Below, one piece after another: positions 1 to 11,628 of a DNA stretch of 64,000 nt. Position 1 is the first letter of the stretch. Each line of letters starts with the position of its first letter. Source of the stretch: Trissonchulus latispiculum. Lineage: Eukaryota > Nematoda > Enoplea > Enoplida > Ironidae. The notes beneath the pieces are model-generated. The model was not told the DNA's origin. It ran no database searches and saw only the letters and a program-made list of their open reading frames with translations. The stretch covers positions 124,001-188,000 of the forward strand of contig JASAND010017950.1 in the NCBI GenBank assembly GCA_030248195.1, given 5' to 3'. Position numbers and translations under genes: made by a program.

Positions 1-419
1 CCTACGGGACCAAAAATTGTTTTATTTTCTTCCAAATCAGGCAAACGATTTTTAAAACATTACACAGTTACAGAATTATGTAATATAATTAAAATTGAAG
101 GTAATATATTATAAGCTCCGACTGAGCTGCCAGTTTTTTGCGCTTTGCTGCCATAAAGCTTGAAGCTGGTCGTTGTGTGGCAAAACAAAAATTTAAATTC
201 TTTTTCTAATTTTTAGTTTCAGTTTTTGGTTTAAGTTATACATACATTATAAAGGATTCGTGCAGAAAATAAGTATATATTGTAAAATATATTAACAGAA
301 GATTTGGCTTGTGTTTTCCTTTTGATTTATACCAATATATAATAATTTTAATTAAGGAGATGGTTTTAAAATACGGAATATTGCCTAATACGAAGGAACC
401 TATGCGATACACCAAATAC

Positions 420-482
420 ACATATATATATTATATATATATATTATATTAAATATATATATATATTATATATATATTTAAA
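420..482. repeat. (TA)n microsatellite
   Basis: A run of TA dinucleotides broken by TTAA and AATT steps. The counterpart in the right arm lies near 55,260-55,330 and differs in length, as expected for a mutable microsatellite. Confidence 0.8.
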
Positions 483-2284
483 TACACATATATATAATTC
501 CTTTTTAAGATCTTATAATATAAAAAGCATTTATATATTTAGAATTTAGAGAGCCGGAATCCGGAATTAACACGCTTAAATGTCAGACTAATAAGTTCAG
601 ATGGAAAATAAAAAGAGTCTTTAATAATCAGCTTAGTACCTTACCTACGTCATACCAATGATTAAAATTTTAGTCCAGTCGACTGTTGAATTAAATTAAT
701 CCGACCATTTAAATATTTCTGGAAATAGTGTTGGCATCAATAAACTTACAAAATCTGCCCGGAAACAACCTGCCATAATCGACTACAAATAATACTTTTC
801 ATTTGAACCATTTTCGTTATTGCGTGACAATGTAGCAGCGAAGGCACTTGTGAAGGTTAGAGAAGACCATCTATAGCTACCAGATCCTGCAATATAAAGG
901 CGTAGCTCAGTTTCAAAATGGCTTTCTTTCGTTTTCTAAACATACAGCACAGATATTAGACCACAACAGCACGAACAAAAACAAACATAATTTAGGCGGT
1001 CATCACTGCGACTATTGCTAGCCCAGTGTTCAGGGCGGGAATGAAGAGCACGAGCACGTCCACAAAATCTATTGCGATTTTGAACGGGAAACAAGTAGGA
1101 TCTTCTGCTCAAATAATTTATAACTTACTCAACTATTCAAGCTAATATTTGCTATGGTTGGGTTTTAGGCCATGCTGAATCCAAAATTTTTCGACTGTGC
1201 GAAATTATAATGCTTAGATTCGCAAGAAGGCCATGAAAAATCAGAAATGTTTGTCTCTGATTTTGCTGAGAAGTTGGAAGAGTTTTCGGGATCGCAGAAC
1301 GCGAATCGGAAATCCTGTCAATGCAGCTTTTCGGATGCTCAGGAATTAGGATAGGCTAACAGTTTAACATCTAAACTTAGCCCAACGAAAAACAGGATAT
1401 ATACCGTTTCGTTTTCAACGACCCCGAAAACTAAAAAAACGAATTCTTTCGCGAAGGCAAAGTAAACGGCACAAGGCCCGTTCTTCGTATGATCCTTACA
1501 TAATATACATGTATCGATCGCAAAAGACTCTGCAGAATTTGTGAAAAACTATACCAAACACGAATCAAAGACGCTATCAAGTAAACTGAAGTCGGGGAGA
1601 CATACATATTCTTAGAAATTCAGAAAAGATGCATACATGTTTGTGGCTAGTGGAAAGGGATTACGGTAGATTTTGTTGCTTCACGTTGCCATGACAACCG
1701 AGGGGAAGGCTATCTAAATTCGTCAAATACCCAGCTGAACATTAGGTCCATATATATAGATGCTACGTATATAGATTTCTTTTGTGAATAAGGCGTAATT
1801 TAAATGATCTAAATAAGGAATTTAATCTAAAGAAACCTGCTTAGACTTACATAGACACAAATACCTATAAAACATCCACAGTGATTACCTAACTAATTAA
1901 CTATATATGGTTCTCTGTAGGGGCCCACACACGAGCAGCTTAGTCTTCTGCAGATAAAAAAACTTAAGATGCTACAGAAAGCATTTAGTAGGCAGGTTTC
2001 AAAGTCAAAGAAAACTATGCATGGAGGAGGGCAATATCAAAAGATCATAAAAGAGACAACACGTAGAAAATAAATTAATGAACATCTGACAGTTCTTACG
2101 GTAAGAGAAGCCTTTGAGAAAGCGACAAGATATTTATTATACCCACTAATTGCCCTGAAAGCTATCAACATTTTGCTCAGAGAAACCTCCCCATCAGTGC
2201 TGGATCGAAGAATCGATAATCAACGAGATGAGAGATATATAAGTGAAGTCCAGGATTAGGTCAAAACAGCGCAAACCAAATAGC

Positions 2285-2535
2285 CAGAAGGCGTCTCTAG
2301 CATACATATGCTTGGGGAGGGTTGGGGGTTTCACCTTCAGCCCCCCCCCCGACCTGGAGCTCACTCCGTCCCGAGGGGTCCCTCACTCCTCCCACTAGAA
2401 TCCAGATTTTTCCGGTTTTTCGCGCAAAAAAACGAAAAAATCCGGTTTTTCCGAAGCCTCCGGCCGCCGGTTCACCCCCCCCCCCCCCCCAGAAATTCCT
2501 CTCCTGCACATGCCTGGCCTCTAGACCGGTAGACA
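2285..2535. repeat. GC-rich, C-run and hairpin low-complexity patch
   Basis: Contains two long C runs and two inverted CCGG/GGAAAAA-type segments around 2,400-2,455. The reverse-complement copy is at about 53,215-53,470 with different homopolymer lengths. Several overlapping ORFs here in both strands come from the biased composition and are not taken as genes. Confidence 0.6.
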
Positions 2536-4963
2536 TCAAGACGGACGATGCTTCCCTGTTTTTAGGAACAGAAACAAGAGAAGGGTATATATTTTCAGAA
2601 ACAGAACAGAAGTTTTATGTCAGGAACAGGCTCGAGCATATACAGGCTTTGAGGTTTGAAAACTTAGGTACTACTTAAGGTGGTGGTATCCTTTCGGGTG
2701 TATATATGTTTTACCGTTACTGCGTTACACTTTCCCGAAATCTGCTGACACCTTCGGAATAGTTTATTGCCGTACTAAGTAATAGTCAACAGCCAATCGC
2801 GAGTTTTCAAGTCTAAATTTAAGAAAGTGTGAAGTTATTGCTAGAAAGATCCAGAAATTCGGAATCAATGAAAGAAAAGGGTATATATATATATGCTTGA
2901 GGCTGTAGAAATCATGATCCTATTCCTGTTTTCGAAGTCTAGTTCCTGCTCCTATTAATAAAATTAGGTCATAGCAAGGTTGTAGGTCAGCATTTCTAGT
3001 CCAGTTCCTGGTTTTAGTCATCACACCACTAATTTGGGAGAAGAAAGTTGCGAAAAAGAAGTTTAATAATTACTAACCATATTACATTACCATATTACCA
3101 TATTAAGGGTACGCCCGGCCACCTCTATATTTCTATGGAAAATTCTTTCTGTAACTGTACAACGACAGCACTAGAAAAGTGTCACGCAAAACAGTAGGTA
3201 TACGACACTGCAGCAGTTGTTAAGACTGCACTGCCTACCCTGCACTCCAAGTTTACTTCCTACAGAAACTAACCACACTTATGGTGTCAATCGAATACTG
3301 TAGTCAGCCAAGTGTAGTAGTAGTAGTAGTGGTGGTAGAGATATGCAACGGTCGGAAAATGGAACAACCCAGTGCGGCTAGACAAGAGGTGCCTGGCAGT
3401 GACTACGACTATAACATTAAGCAATATGTCTATCTATCTACTATAAAAGACGCTATAATACCAAACGTACCTATAACTATGTATATACTATACACCTACC
3501 TACATTAAAAGGCACCCATGTGCTATATACTAAAGTATAAAAAACCCCCTTAGCACATTTGCACACAAAAGAGAGATAGAGAGAGAGAGAGACTATAAAC
3601 CAGACGGCGTATATAGGGCAGACAGACATTTTTCAGCAACGCCGCGCAACAAACTAAAAGTATACACCAGCAGTTGTTTTTGAGAGACCCACTCCGCTCC
3701 TAGTGCAACGGAAAATTTATCAATTCTCCCCTATATTTTCCAGCTCACATACGTAGTAAAAAAGGGACACAAAAACTATCTGCAGACAACGTACAAATAG
3801 TCCCCTACCAAAGTGTATACTAAAAAAACCGACTGAGCAATCCTACAACTCTAAAGCTCTCCTATCTACATTTTCACTAGACTATACTAGAAAAAACACC
3901 TATATAACATATATACTATATGCATAAAGCATTAAGAGTTTCCCCTGTGCGCAACATATAAACTGCATGTGTGCCTTTGCAATACACAAAGAATAGAAGC
4001 AGATATTTTTTAAAGGTCCCAGTTGCTACCTACCTACCTATCTACCTATGCAATTTTTGAAAAGTTGTTGACTGTTCCCAATTTTTCTTTAAAATTCATC
4101 CTGTCTGCGCAGTCCGCGCATAGGAGAAAATGTCTGAGGAAAGTATAAAAAAATAAACAGCTCCAAAGCATATATTCATTTTTTCACTGCAGACGTTTTT
4201 CCCCAGAAAATGCAGACTCAGATTTTGTATGCGACAACCACAGGTTTGTACTTACAATCCCTGACCTTCAAACAATGGCTAAGATTACGATATCTTTTTC
4301 TGTGCACGACGACGTTGTAATGTACAACAGTGAAACAATCTAAGAAGGATTACGGTAGCTACAAATTCAGTGTTACGCGTTGTTACACATCAACTTTCAG
4401 GACTCGTTTGTATGCGTGTAGCGTACGTTATGTGCCTATATAAGTATAAGTGAAGAGGATTCTGAGCAATGTAAGTGTTGTATGGAAGATAAAACTGTAA
4501 AATTAGTATAGAAATAGTAAATTTAAAAATTTAATATAACAAGATCAGTTTCAGAACCAGAAATAATAATGATCATTCAAACAGTCTTGGCGTTAGAATG
4601 AACTGAAATAGTTAGACTAAATTCTGCAGTCAAACTCAATTCTGCAGGCGACTCTGCCTGGAATCGACAGAATCCATACAATTACTACCTTTTCTCGAAC
4701 TTGCGAAGCTAAACAAAGTATTGCGCAAAACATGCACAACCAGCTTACGTATTGGAGGTGCTGAACCGGCCGGTCCCGAAAATCGCAAAAAATGTTGATT
4801 TTTCGGACTTTCCTGCAAAAAACAAAAAAGCGAACTGTTAACACAGTGGAACCAATGTCAGAATTCACGAAATGGGGCTTGGGAATGACCCAGCCCACTG
4901 AAAGGTTTTCCTTTCATCTTATCCTATCCCAATTGCCTGCTGAAAATCAAAGGCAGAGACACA

Positions 4964-5238
4964 TAGTGTTGGGCGTTGGCTGGATTTTTCATCGGCCAAG
5001 CCAATCGGCTTGGCCGGACTTTGGTCGAACAGCTAACGGCTGGTCAACGGGCGGCCACCGTGCACAAGATGGCGATTTTTTTCTACAAACCCCGAAACAT
5101 TGCTAAAATTTTGCTGTTTTTCTTTATTTTAAATGGATAGAGTTGGAGCCAATTATCCGGCAAATTTTCGGATGACGGCCGACGGCCTAAGCGCAGTGTT
5201 GGCAGGCCGTTGGTCGAACCCGCAAACATCCAGCGCTA
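4964..5238. mobile_element. Short TAGTG-ended inverted-repeat element, left arm
   Basis: The ends read TAGTGTTGGGCGTTGGC and, inverted, TAGCGCTGGATGTTTGC, and the interior is rich in GGCC and TTGGCC. The right-arm copy (50,042-50,358) has better matching ends. Terminal TAGNG resembles hAT transposons, but the flanking 8 bp do not form a direct repeat, so the assignment is tentative. Confidence 0.45.
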
Positions 5239-5540
5239 TTGAATAGTTGTGATAATTGTCCGACAAGCAATAGCATTAATAGTTAGCATATAATATTTAC
5301 ACGTGTGTTGACGTGGGTATTACGTTGGAGTGATAGATAATATAAAGAAATGGGTCAGGTCAAGTCGGTCTTCAAAATCTTATTACTTCGCGAGTATGCC
5401 GTTTACCCTTCCGCATATTATTTTTTCGCTTCCGCATATTATTTTTACTTGCAAAATCTTAAGGTGGTGATTCCCTTTGGTCACATTCACACTTCCAGTC
5501 AAACTTGGAAGTCGCAGCTTCTCGTCTGGGGTTCCGAGAA

Positions 5541-6536
5541 ATGAAAAACTGGTGTGAACTGCATATCCAAGAAGCCTTGAGTAAGTGGGACAAAGAAAAA
5601 AAGAAAAAGTTTTCTTCCCCGTGCAAATACTGTAAAAGACGCGGTCACCCACCGGAAAAATGTTGGGACCGTTATCCGTCCAAGGCTCCCCCGGACTATA
5701 AAAACCGTCCTTCCCCGGAAAGAGTTGATCACGTAACTTACATGTCAAATACGTACCCTATCCAATATGCAGGGCCTTCTCCCTATCAGCAACAATATCA
5801 CCCCATAAATTATGACCCGGCTCCTCTCTCGTCACAGTACGGACTCCCACCTACCAACTCGCCTCCAGTTCAATTTTCTGCTCCTGTTCCGGTCCTTCCA
5901 CCCCCACCAAACTTGGGAAATCAGGGCGGGCAAACTTCTCAGCCAACGGCAATTTCAGCTCCGGCCACTACAACTCCGGCCCCATACCAACGTACAGTGA
6001 ATATACAAAATGCAGGTGGTCCGGAACTTTCTCAAAATTTTGTACGAGCCTCGGATTCGAGGGTTTCAGCTCCGGCTGCATCTCCTTCTACTGGGAGGAC
6101 ACCTCCGGCTTCACATGGGGTTACTGCGGAGCAGGCTAATCAAATCTTGAGCCAGTTTCAAATTGGTATGGTTTCTGATCCGCTTGGTGGCGAAGCTTCT
6201 TCAGGGGGGAGGGCCCCTCTGAGCCTGACCACTACCCGCCTGATTCAGTCGATTCATCAAATATTCCAGAATTTGATTACACTTTTACGGAGTTCCAGCT
6301 GTCGAATGTTTTTTCACAAATGGTTCAAAACTTTACTACCTTGCGGGCTATTCACAGAGATACTTTTAATTTTATGCAAGAATATCATGAGGCCCTGTCA
6401 AATCATATGCACGAAATGGCTTCTTTATTGCAGCATTTATGTCCAAATCAGTTGGACTTCTACTCAATCATGTTTGGCAAAGAAAAGCCTCCTCCCTCTT
6501 GGACCGCGGGGTCTTCTCCCATATTCGGGGGTGTGA
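5541..6536 (+). CDS. Gag-like protein fragment with CCHC zinc knuckle
   Basis: The first ATG of the frame is at 5,541, but the frame is open from 5,463 at the element edge, so the N-terminus may be truncated. A lysine-rich start is followed by a zinc knuckle CKYCKRRGHPPEKC (C-x2-C-x4-H-x4-C, about residues 28-41). A long proline/glutamine/serine-rich linker follows. In LTR-type retroelements this knuckle binds RNA in the nucleocapsid part of Gag. No capsid-like region is seen upstream. From about 6,204 to the stop the sequence looks out of frame. The meaningful reading moves to the -1 frame at a six-G run (6,204-6,209), giving the protease segment. Of the 332 codons from ATG to stop, only about the first 220 look authentic. 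Confidence 0.7.
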   Translation: MKNWCELHIQEALSKWDKEKKKKFSSPCKYCKRRGHPPEKCWDRYPSKAPPDYKNRPSPERVDHVTYMSNTYPIQYAGPSPYQQQYHPINYDPAPLSSQYGLPPTNSPPVQFSAPVPVLPPPPNLGNQGGQTSQPTAISAPATTTPAPYQRTVNIQNAGGPELSQNFVRASDSRVSAPAASPSTGRTPPASHGVTAEQANQILSQFQIGMVSDPLGGEASSGGRAPLSLTTTRLIQSIHQIFQNLITLLRSSSCRMFFHKWFKTLLPCGLFTEILLILCKNIMRPCQIICTKWLLYCSIYVQISWTSTQSCLAKKSLLPLGPRGLLPYSGV

Positions 6537-7276
6537 CTGCCCCTTGCTGCCACCGGCCCGAAAGAATTTCTGTGGGGACAGTAACTGAAGAGCCTGTCAG
6601 TCCAACGACACTGCAGCAGCCAGAAAAAACCCAAATTGGAGATGCAACGTCAGTTGCAGTTACTCCGGGAGGGTCAACCGGGACCGAATCCGAGCAAGTA
6701 CTGGCGGCAGCAGACAATATGCCAGCCATACTCGCCACCTCCGGGGGGACCAAAATTTTGGCTATTATTGACTCTGGGGCATGCATATCCATTATCAGTC
6801 CCCGGACAGTTAAAAGGATATTAAAGGGAGGCGCCAATGTTCAATTTCATAAACCGGATCCTATCACCGCAGTGACATCTAGCAACGCACCTTTAAAAAT
6901 TTCTGCTAAAGTTTTCGTCATCTTTACCGTGGGGCGTAAAGAATATGGGTGGTCTTTTCATATGGCTCCTGACTTTTCTCGTGAGATGCTTATAGGCACT
7001 GATTTCATGAAAAGTTTTCACTGGGATTTGTTATTTTCTACGAATGAGGTGAATATGCAAGGAATACGCCACCCATTATTGTCATCAGCCGAAATTTACT
7101 CTGAATTTGTTGCAAATTGGTGTAACGACGCACCTGCGGTGATGTACGTAGATGTGGGGATGCTCCCGTCCCCGGAAGTTCGGGCTGTGCCCCATACCCC
7201 CCATGCTGTCCGGGGTCCGAGGTGCCTTCCTCCGGTAGAACTTCTTTTAAACAAATTTTCTCGTGATTTTGGGTGA
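6203..7276 (+). CDS. Retropepsin-like aspartic protease segment (gag-pro)
   Basis: This frame continues the polyprotein after a -1 shift at the G run near 6,204; its first ATG is at 6,320. A charged, helical-looking stretch comes first. The retropepsin core then begins with the active-site block ILAIIDSGACISIISP (Asp-Ser-Gly-Ala, about 6,757-6,804). A flap-like region follows, then MLIGTDFM (about 6,988-7,011), matching the C-terminal I-L-G-x-D-F-L block of retroviral-type proteases. In known elements this enzyme dimerises and cuts the Gag-Pol polyprotein. Only one active-site Asp block is present, as expected for a dimer. No reverse transcriptase, RNase H or integrase follows. The frame stops at 7,274-7,276, and a coding-like stretch resumes in the -1 frame just downstream. 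Confidence 0.75.
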   Translation, partial: RGEGPSEPDHYPPDSVDSSNIPEFDYTFTEFQLSNVFSQMVQNFTTLRAIHRDTFNFMQEYHEALSNHMHEMASLLQHLCPNQLDFYSIMFGKEKPPPSWTAGSSPIFGGVTAPCCHRPERISVGTVTEEPVSPTTLQQPEKTQIGDATSVAVTPGGSTGTESEQVLAAADNMPAILATSGGTKILAIIDSGACISIISPRTVKRILKGGANVQFHKPDPITAVTSSNAPLKISAKVFVIFTVGRKEYGWSFHMAPDFSREMLIGTDFMKSFHWDLLFSTNEVNMQGIRHPLLSSAEIYSEFVANWCNDAPAVMYVDVGMLPSPEVRAVPHTPHAVRGPRCLPPVELLLNKFSRDFG

Positions 7277-7482
7277 GATACATAAGGGGGAAATCGTTTT
7301 TTCAGGAGGAGTTTCTGTTTGACATGAATTTACTTGAGCATGCCCAAGATAAGCAAGAAATTGTTTTCAATGTGCTGAAAACCATGTGGACCCCGAACAA
7401 ATTTTCAAAAGAGGGGGTAAACCCGGAGTCATGGCCACTGTTATTCCGGATGATTAGTATGTCGTTTGCTTGGCCCGGTTAA
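7270..7482 (+). pseudogene. Short continuation of gag-pro reading after a second -1 shift
   Basis: An open stretch of about 70 codons begins at the stop of the protease frame, again displaced by -1. Its composition resembles the upstream protein more than the T-rich DNA that follows. It overlaps a purine tract (7,403-7,420). No domain was recognised. It is probably the eroded end of the gag-pro polyprotein. A chance ORF is the alternative. Confidence 0.35.
7403..7420 (+). repeat. Polypurine-tract-like 18-mer, copy 1
   Basis: TTTCAAAAGAGGGGGTAA occurs here and exactly again at 12,432-12,449, bracketing 5.0 kb of non-coding DNA. AAAAGAGGGGG resembles the polypurine tract that primes plus-strand synthesis in LTR retroelements. 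Sequences after the two copies diverge immediately, so they do not mark a pair of matching LTRs. Confidence 0.5.
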
Positions 7483-8613
7483 TTTGTTGAAAGTTTTTTT
7501 TTTCAAAAAACATTTTATGAAAGAAATTTTTCAAAGCTTTTCTATTTCACTTTTCGTCTGATTCAAACTCATAAGATTTATTTCAATTCGACTTTAAAAA
7601 TCTTCTTTAAAAATTTTAAAAAAAAATTTTTGTCTCTCCCGGAGTACGTACGTATACGTACATATCTCTTGAATTTTCACATTTTGTCTTCCATACCTCC
7701 GGTACTATTGCTTGTTTTAGTTAGTTTTAGGTCTATCAGTTCAGGTAGACACATTTTAATTTACACTGTAGTTTTCAGGTCAACACTGTAATTGTTTTAT
7801 ATTTTATTTTGCAGCTTTTACGCACGGTTAACCGGTCACGATTCGCCTTTCACACCACACTTGCACTTGTTTTACTTCCAATTTAAGGTGCAAGTTTCTC
7901 CGCCATTGATCCAATGTATCCAGCGGTGGCAGTTGGCGGTGCACATTGGACGATCTCCCGGAGTGAATCAGTGCATGCAATCACACCAGGACCAACTTAA
8001 GTTTTGAATCGCATTGGTAAGAACTTTTTTGGACTCGCTACTGGGGCGCACTGGGCTGGCTGCAGACGGCCCGACGCGCTCTGGGTTTGGGAAGGGGTGA
8101 AATTTGATTCCTTTATTATGAAATTTTCATTTTTTTGTTAGTAGAACTGGGAAAAGCCTGACTATTCATTCTCACGTTTCTTCTCACGGAAATATTTCCT
8201 TGGGTCGGCCAAAGCGCGCTGGTCGGTTCAACGCAAAATTTGTTTCCTATCAAACTGAAAGTGAAAATGTGCATGGAAATTCAACAGTTGAACCAAGTGG
8301 GGGGTTTACGTTAGATGTTCAGTGTCTGTAATTTTTTGTTCTAACATAACTTGTTTTAGAATGGTCGGGGTCAACCTTTCAAAATCTGTTCCGGTATTGC
8401 GTGTCGGGCTTCCCTGGGCCTAAAAAATAAAACCTTGAGGGGTGGTCAAAAGTCACTGACAAGGGTGAACAATTTTTTGTGCCGAGGTCGGCACAGCCAA
8501 AAGTGAAAATGGATCGGGGAGGCAACAGCTTTCTGTAAAAGAAGCGATGACCATGCCATTTCAAAAAAACCGTAGCGGAAATAATTTTGGTTCATGCAAT
8601 TTTGCCCTAGGTC

Positions 8614-8872
8614 ACTGTTCACCCTGTTCACCTTGGTTTTACTGTGCCGTCCTCGGCACAAATTTACTGTTCACCCTGTTCACCTTGGTTTTACTGTGCC
8701 GTCCTCGGCACAAATTTACTGTTCACCCTGTTCACCTGGTTTTACTGTGCCGACCTCGGCACAGATTCAATGTTCACCCTGTTCACCTGGTTTTACTGTG
8801 CCGACCTCGGCACAGATTCGATGTTCACCCTGTTCACCTTGTTTTACTGTGCCGACCTCGGCACAGAATCGA
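8614..8872 (+). repeat. Minisatellite, 51-52 bp unit, five copies
   Basis: Units begin near 8,614, 8,666, 8,718, 8,770 and 8,821. Each contains a doubled TGTTCACC-type segment and a short perfect hairpin of the form TGTGCCG-ACCT-CGGCACA (or CGTCCTCG in the first two). A related single hairpin lies at 8,479-8,498. The ORFs across it in all plus frames merely read the repeat. Confidence 0.9.
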
Positions 8873-11433
8873 AAGAACCCCTGGACTCAGTTGGAGGATA
8901 GCCCAGGAGTTTCTGAGCATGACTCGCTAATTAGAATGGATATCGGTCGGCACTCTAAAACCAAAAATTTGTTCGTTCAGACTCAGATGCCCTCCGTACT
9001 ATCTTCACTGTGGGTCTTTCGAAATCGTCTTTCCAGGAGAATTTTCAGCAGCTTGTTTTTCAGACCGATCGCCTTCTAAAATGATAATTACTGCATTGTT
9101 CTGGGTCTATTTAAATCTTGAAAACTGGAGTGTCATTGGACTCTCCCGGAGGGCATCCAGGGTCTTTTTCACATCCTTGTTAACTACGTGGTCCGGCTAG
9201 ATTCGTGTTTTTTTATAAGTTTATGTCTAATTAACCATTTTTTATTCAGTCTTCAATTCTTAATCTAAACTTTTGTTAATATGTATCTAATTCCTTTTGT
9301 TTTGTGTTTTAGGTTCCAATTCCCTTGGGTTGCCGGTACGGGTCCAGGTCCAAATATGTGGTATTTGTATTCTATGTTTGTACGTATTGAATGTGGGGGT
9401 GGGATTGTGATTCTTTATTCTTGGTTTGAAAACTCTTTGCTTGTCCAAAAATATGTTTTGCTTTATTTGGAAAAAAATTTCTTTTTAAAACAAATGTGAC
9501 TAAGTGACATTGATGAGCCGGGCCCCTCCGGTACTGGGGGCAAATGGGGGTTTAGCTTTTAAAACTGGCTGGGCATTCGCGCAGGCTGTCTCCTGTTGAT
9601 CTGTCGGGGGCTCCGCGGTTTCGCTCTGTGGGGCCAAGGATCCCTCGTCTGGTCCAGCAGGAGATCAAATTTTGCTAACGCAACAAAAACCCCGCGGTGA
9701 ATTTTTATGTTAGAACGCTTAATTCTCAGAGAAAAACTCATTAGGAAAAAATTTGATGTCCTACCGTTGGAAGCTTTTTTCATTGTTGCAGAAATTGGTT
9801 GTTTGGTTCCTCCGGGAAACCGGGTGGAAAGCGGCTCATCATGTAACGCGATGCGGACTGTACGTATGTACATGGCCCGTACTGGCAGGGAGGTGCTTGC
9901 TTGTTTTCAGCTACTAACCTGTTATGTGTGGTTTTGTGGGAATAAAAATGTCTAACCACTCGAGTACTTTGGACCACCTTCTTTTTGTGAAATTCTCTTG
10001 ATTTTTTCTAAGATGCTTTTGCTTTCCGTGTTTCACTCTTCTGCTACGACAAACCATTACCTGAATTTTCTAAATTCTTGCGAATGTTTTCTAGGGTCTC
10101 CTGGAGGGTACTCGAGGACTTGTTGTATCTCGTATTCTTTCAAATTCCTTTACCCTTTTTATCTTTTTACTTTCACCTTTCTACTCAAATGTAACGGTCA
10201 TTCTGCTTAGGCGATAGTACTGGAGGTATTCCACTGTGTCGTGCCACGGCGGGTCCGTGGTTGCTCGTCGCCTGTGTCTGGCTTATGGCCGGGCAAGGGT
10301 GGGCGGTCAACCCCGGACCGGCGTTATAGACTCCGTAGCTTAATTTTTCGCTTTCCTTGATTTCGGCGCAGTCTATGGTCGCTGGTTGTCTGGACACTCT
10401 CCGGGCTGCAGTAGCTGTAGGCTCGCGCCCCCTCTCTCCTAAATTAATCGGGCCTTTATGATGTACTGTGTAGGCCTATGTGCCTTATACGCGTGACTTG
10501 TGGCCGTTGTGCCTTATATTTTGTTATGTTGTTTACTGTAGGCCTTCGTGCCGTATGTTAATCCCATATAATATGCTGTATTTACTCCTTTTTGTTTGTT
10601 TGTTGTTCACTGTAACATATTTCCCCTTCCCTCCCCCCAGTCCCTCTACGGCGGCGAGTTCCCATTTCTGATACTGTATATGATGTGTAAAAATTTTTAT
10701 GTCCTTTATGCTTGTGTTAGGACCCGGAGGATTCCGTGGTTGGCAAGGGTCCGGAGGTACGGGTTGGCCCGGTAATTGATGATATGGGCCTGGTTAGTCT
10801 GTTGGCCGGTGATTGGTTTTGGGGCCGGAGCGGCTTGCGCCGTGGGGCGCCCGCTCCCCTTCCGGAGGTCGCTCCGATGGTTGCTGTGGGGTCTCCCCCC
10901 GACGGCGTGGTTCTTGGCGGCCTCCCTGGCCTATTATCTTCGAACTTTTGATAACTTTTACTATATCAGTCTGTATTTTGTGATTTTTGTGCATTCCGGT
11001 TCCCCCTACTCGCTCGCTCCCCCTCCCCCTTTCCCATCTTTTCTAACTCGTGTTGTGTTTATTTTTCTTTCCATTTCTATGCTTTATTTTGTCTGATAGC
11101 TTTAACCGGTTGGGGGGGAAACTGATTTAGGTTTCTACTTTATGGGGTTTTCGTTTGACTATCACCTTTTCAAATTTTCTTGACCTTTAAAAACTTTCTA
11201 CTTCTTTCGAGATTTTCTATGTGGGTGCCCTCTAGTTCGGCTTGTCCGTCCTATACATGTCGTATATTACTCTCCTTTTTTAACTGTTTTGTTTTTGTTT
11301 CTACTACTGTTTATTGTACCGCGGGTTTACTTCTATAATTTTGTTACTGCCATCTATGCCCTATATTTTCGCCATTTTTGTCGGTGCAGCTAAATTTTTA
11401 GGTGTGCTTTATTTTTATGCAGCTTTATAACGG

Positions 11434-11628
11434 CATTTAATCAGATTCGTACATAATATGCTTACTCCGGGGGAGGCTTCCCTGGACTGGATACGCGTCT
11501 GTTTCGCTCTTTTCGCGTAATTTCTCATAAATTTCTATAAATGTTCCGTTGGAATAGCCTTAGTATTTGGTCGGCATTTATGCAGATTCGTATAATATGT
11601 CTACTCCGGTGGAGGCTCTCCCGGAGTC
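11434..11628 (+). repeat. Degenerate direct repeat, about 139 bp apart
   Basis: Two ~55 bp segments starting near 11,434 and 11,573 share the order GGCATTTA, CAGATTCGT, ATAATATG, ACTCCGG and GGAGGCT. They suggest that this part of the interior arose from tandem duplication that has since decayed. Confidence 0.55.

Larger units (their letters stand above)
1..5458 (+). repeat. Outer arm a, left copy
   Basis: This 5.5 kb of AT-rich DNA is matched in reverse complement by 49,821-55,747. No coding region longer than a chance ORF is supported. It contains an AT microsatellite (~420-480), a C-run and GC-rich patch (~2,285-2,535), a GTA repeat (~3,311), a GA repeat (~3,570) and a TACC/TATC repeat (~4,025). 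Near 2,677 a TTAA is followed by GGTGGTGGTATCC, resembling the end of the TTAA element at 5,463, but no partner end was found. Confidence 0.85.

Noticed and set aside
5383..5748. Minus-strand 121-codon ORF
   Set aside because: It is antisense to the zinc-knuckle gag frame and crosses the element boundary.
8547..9079. Three overlapping plus-strand ORFs of up to 161 codons
   Set aside because: All three frames are open across the same minisatellite, so none is evidence for a protein.
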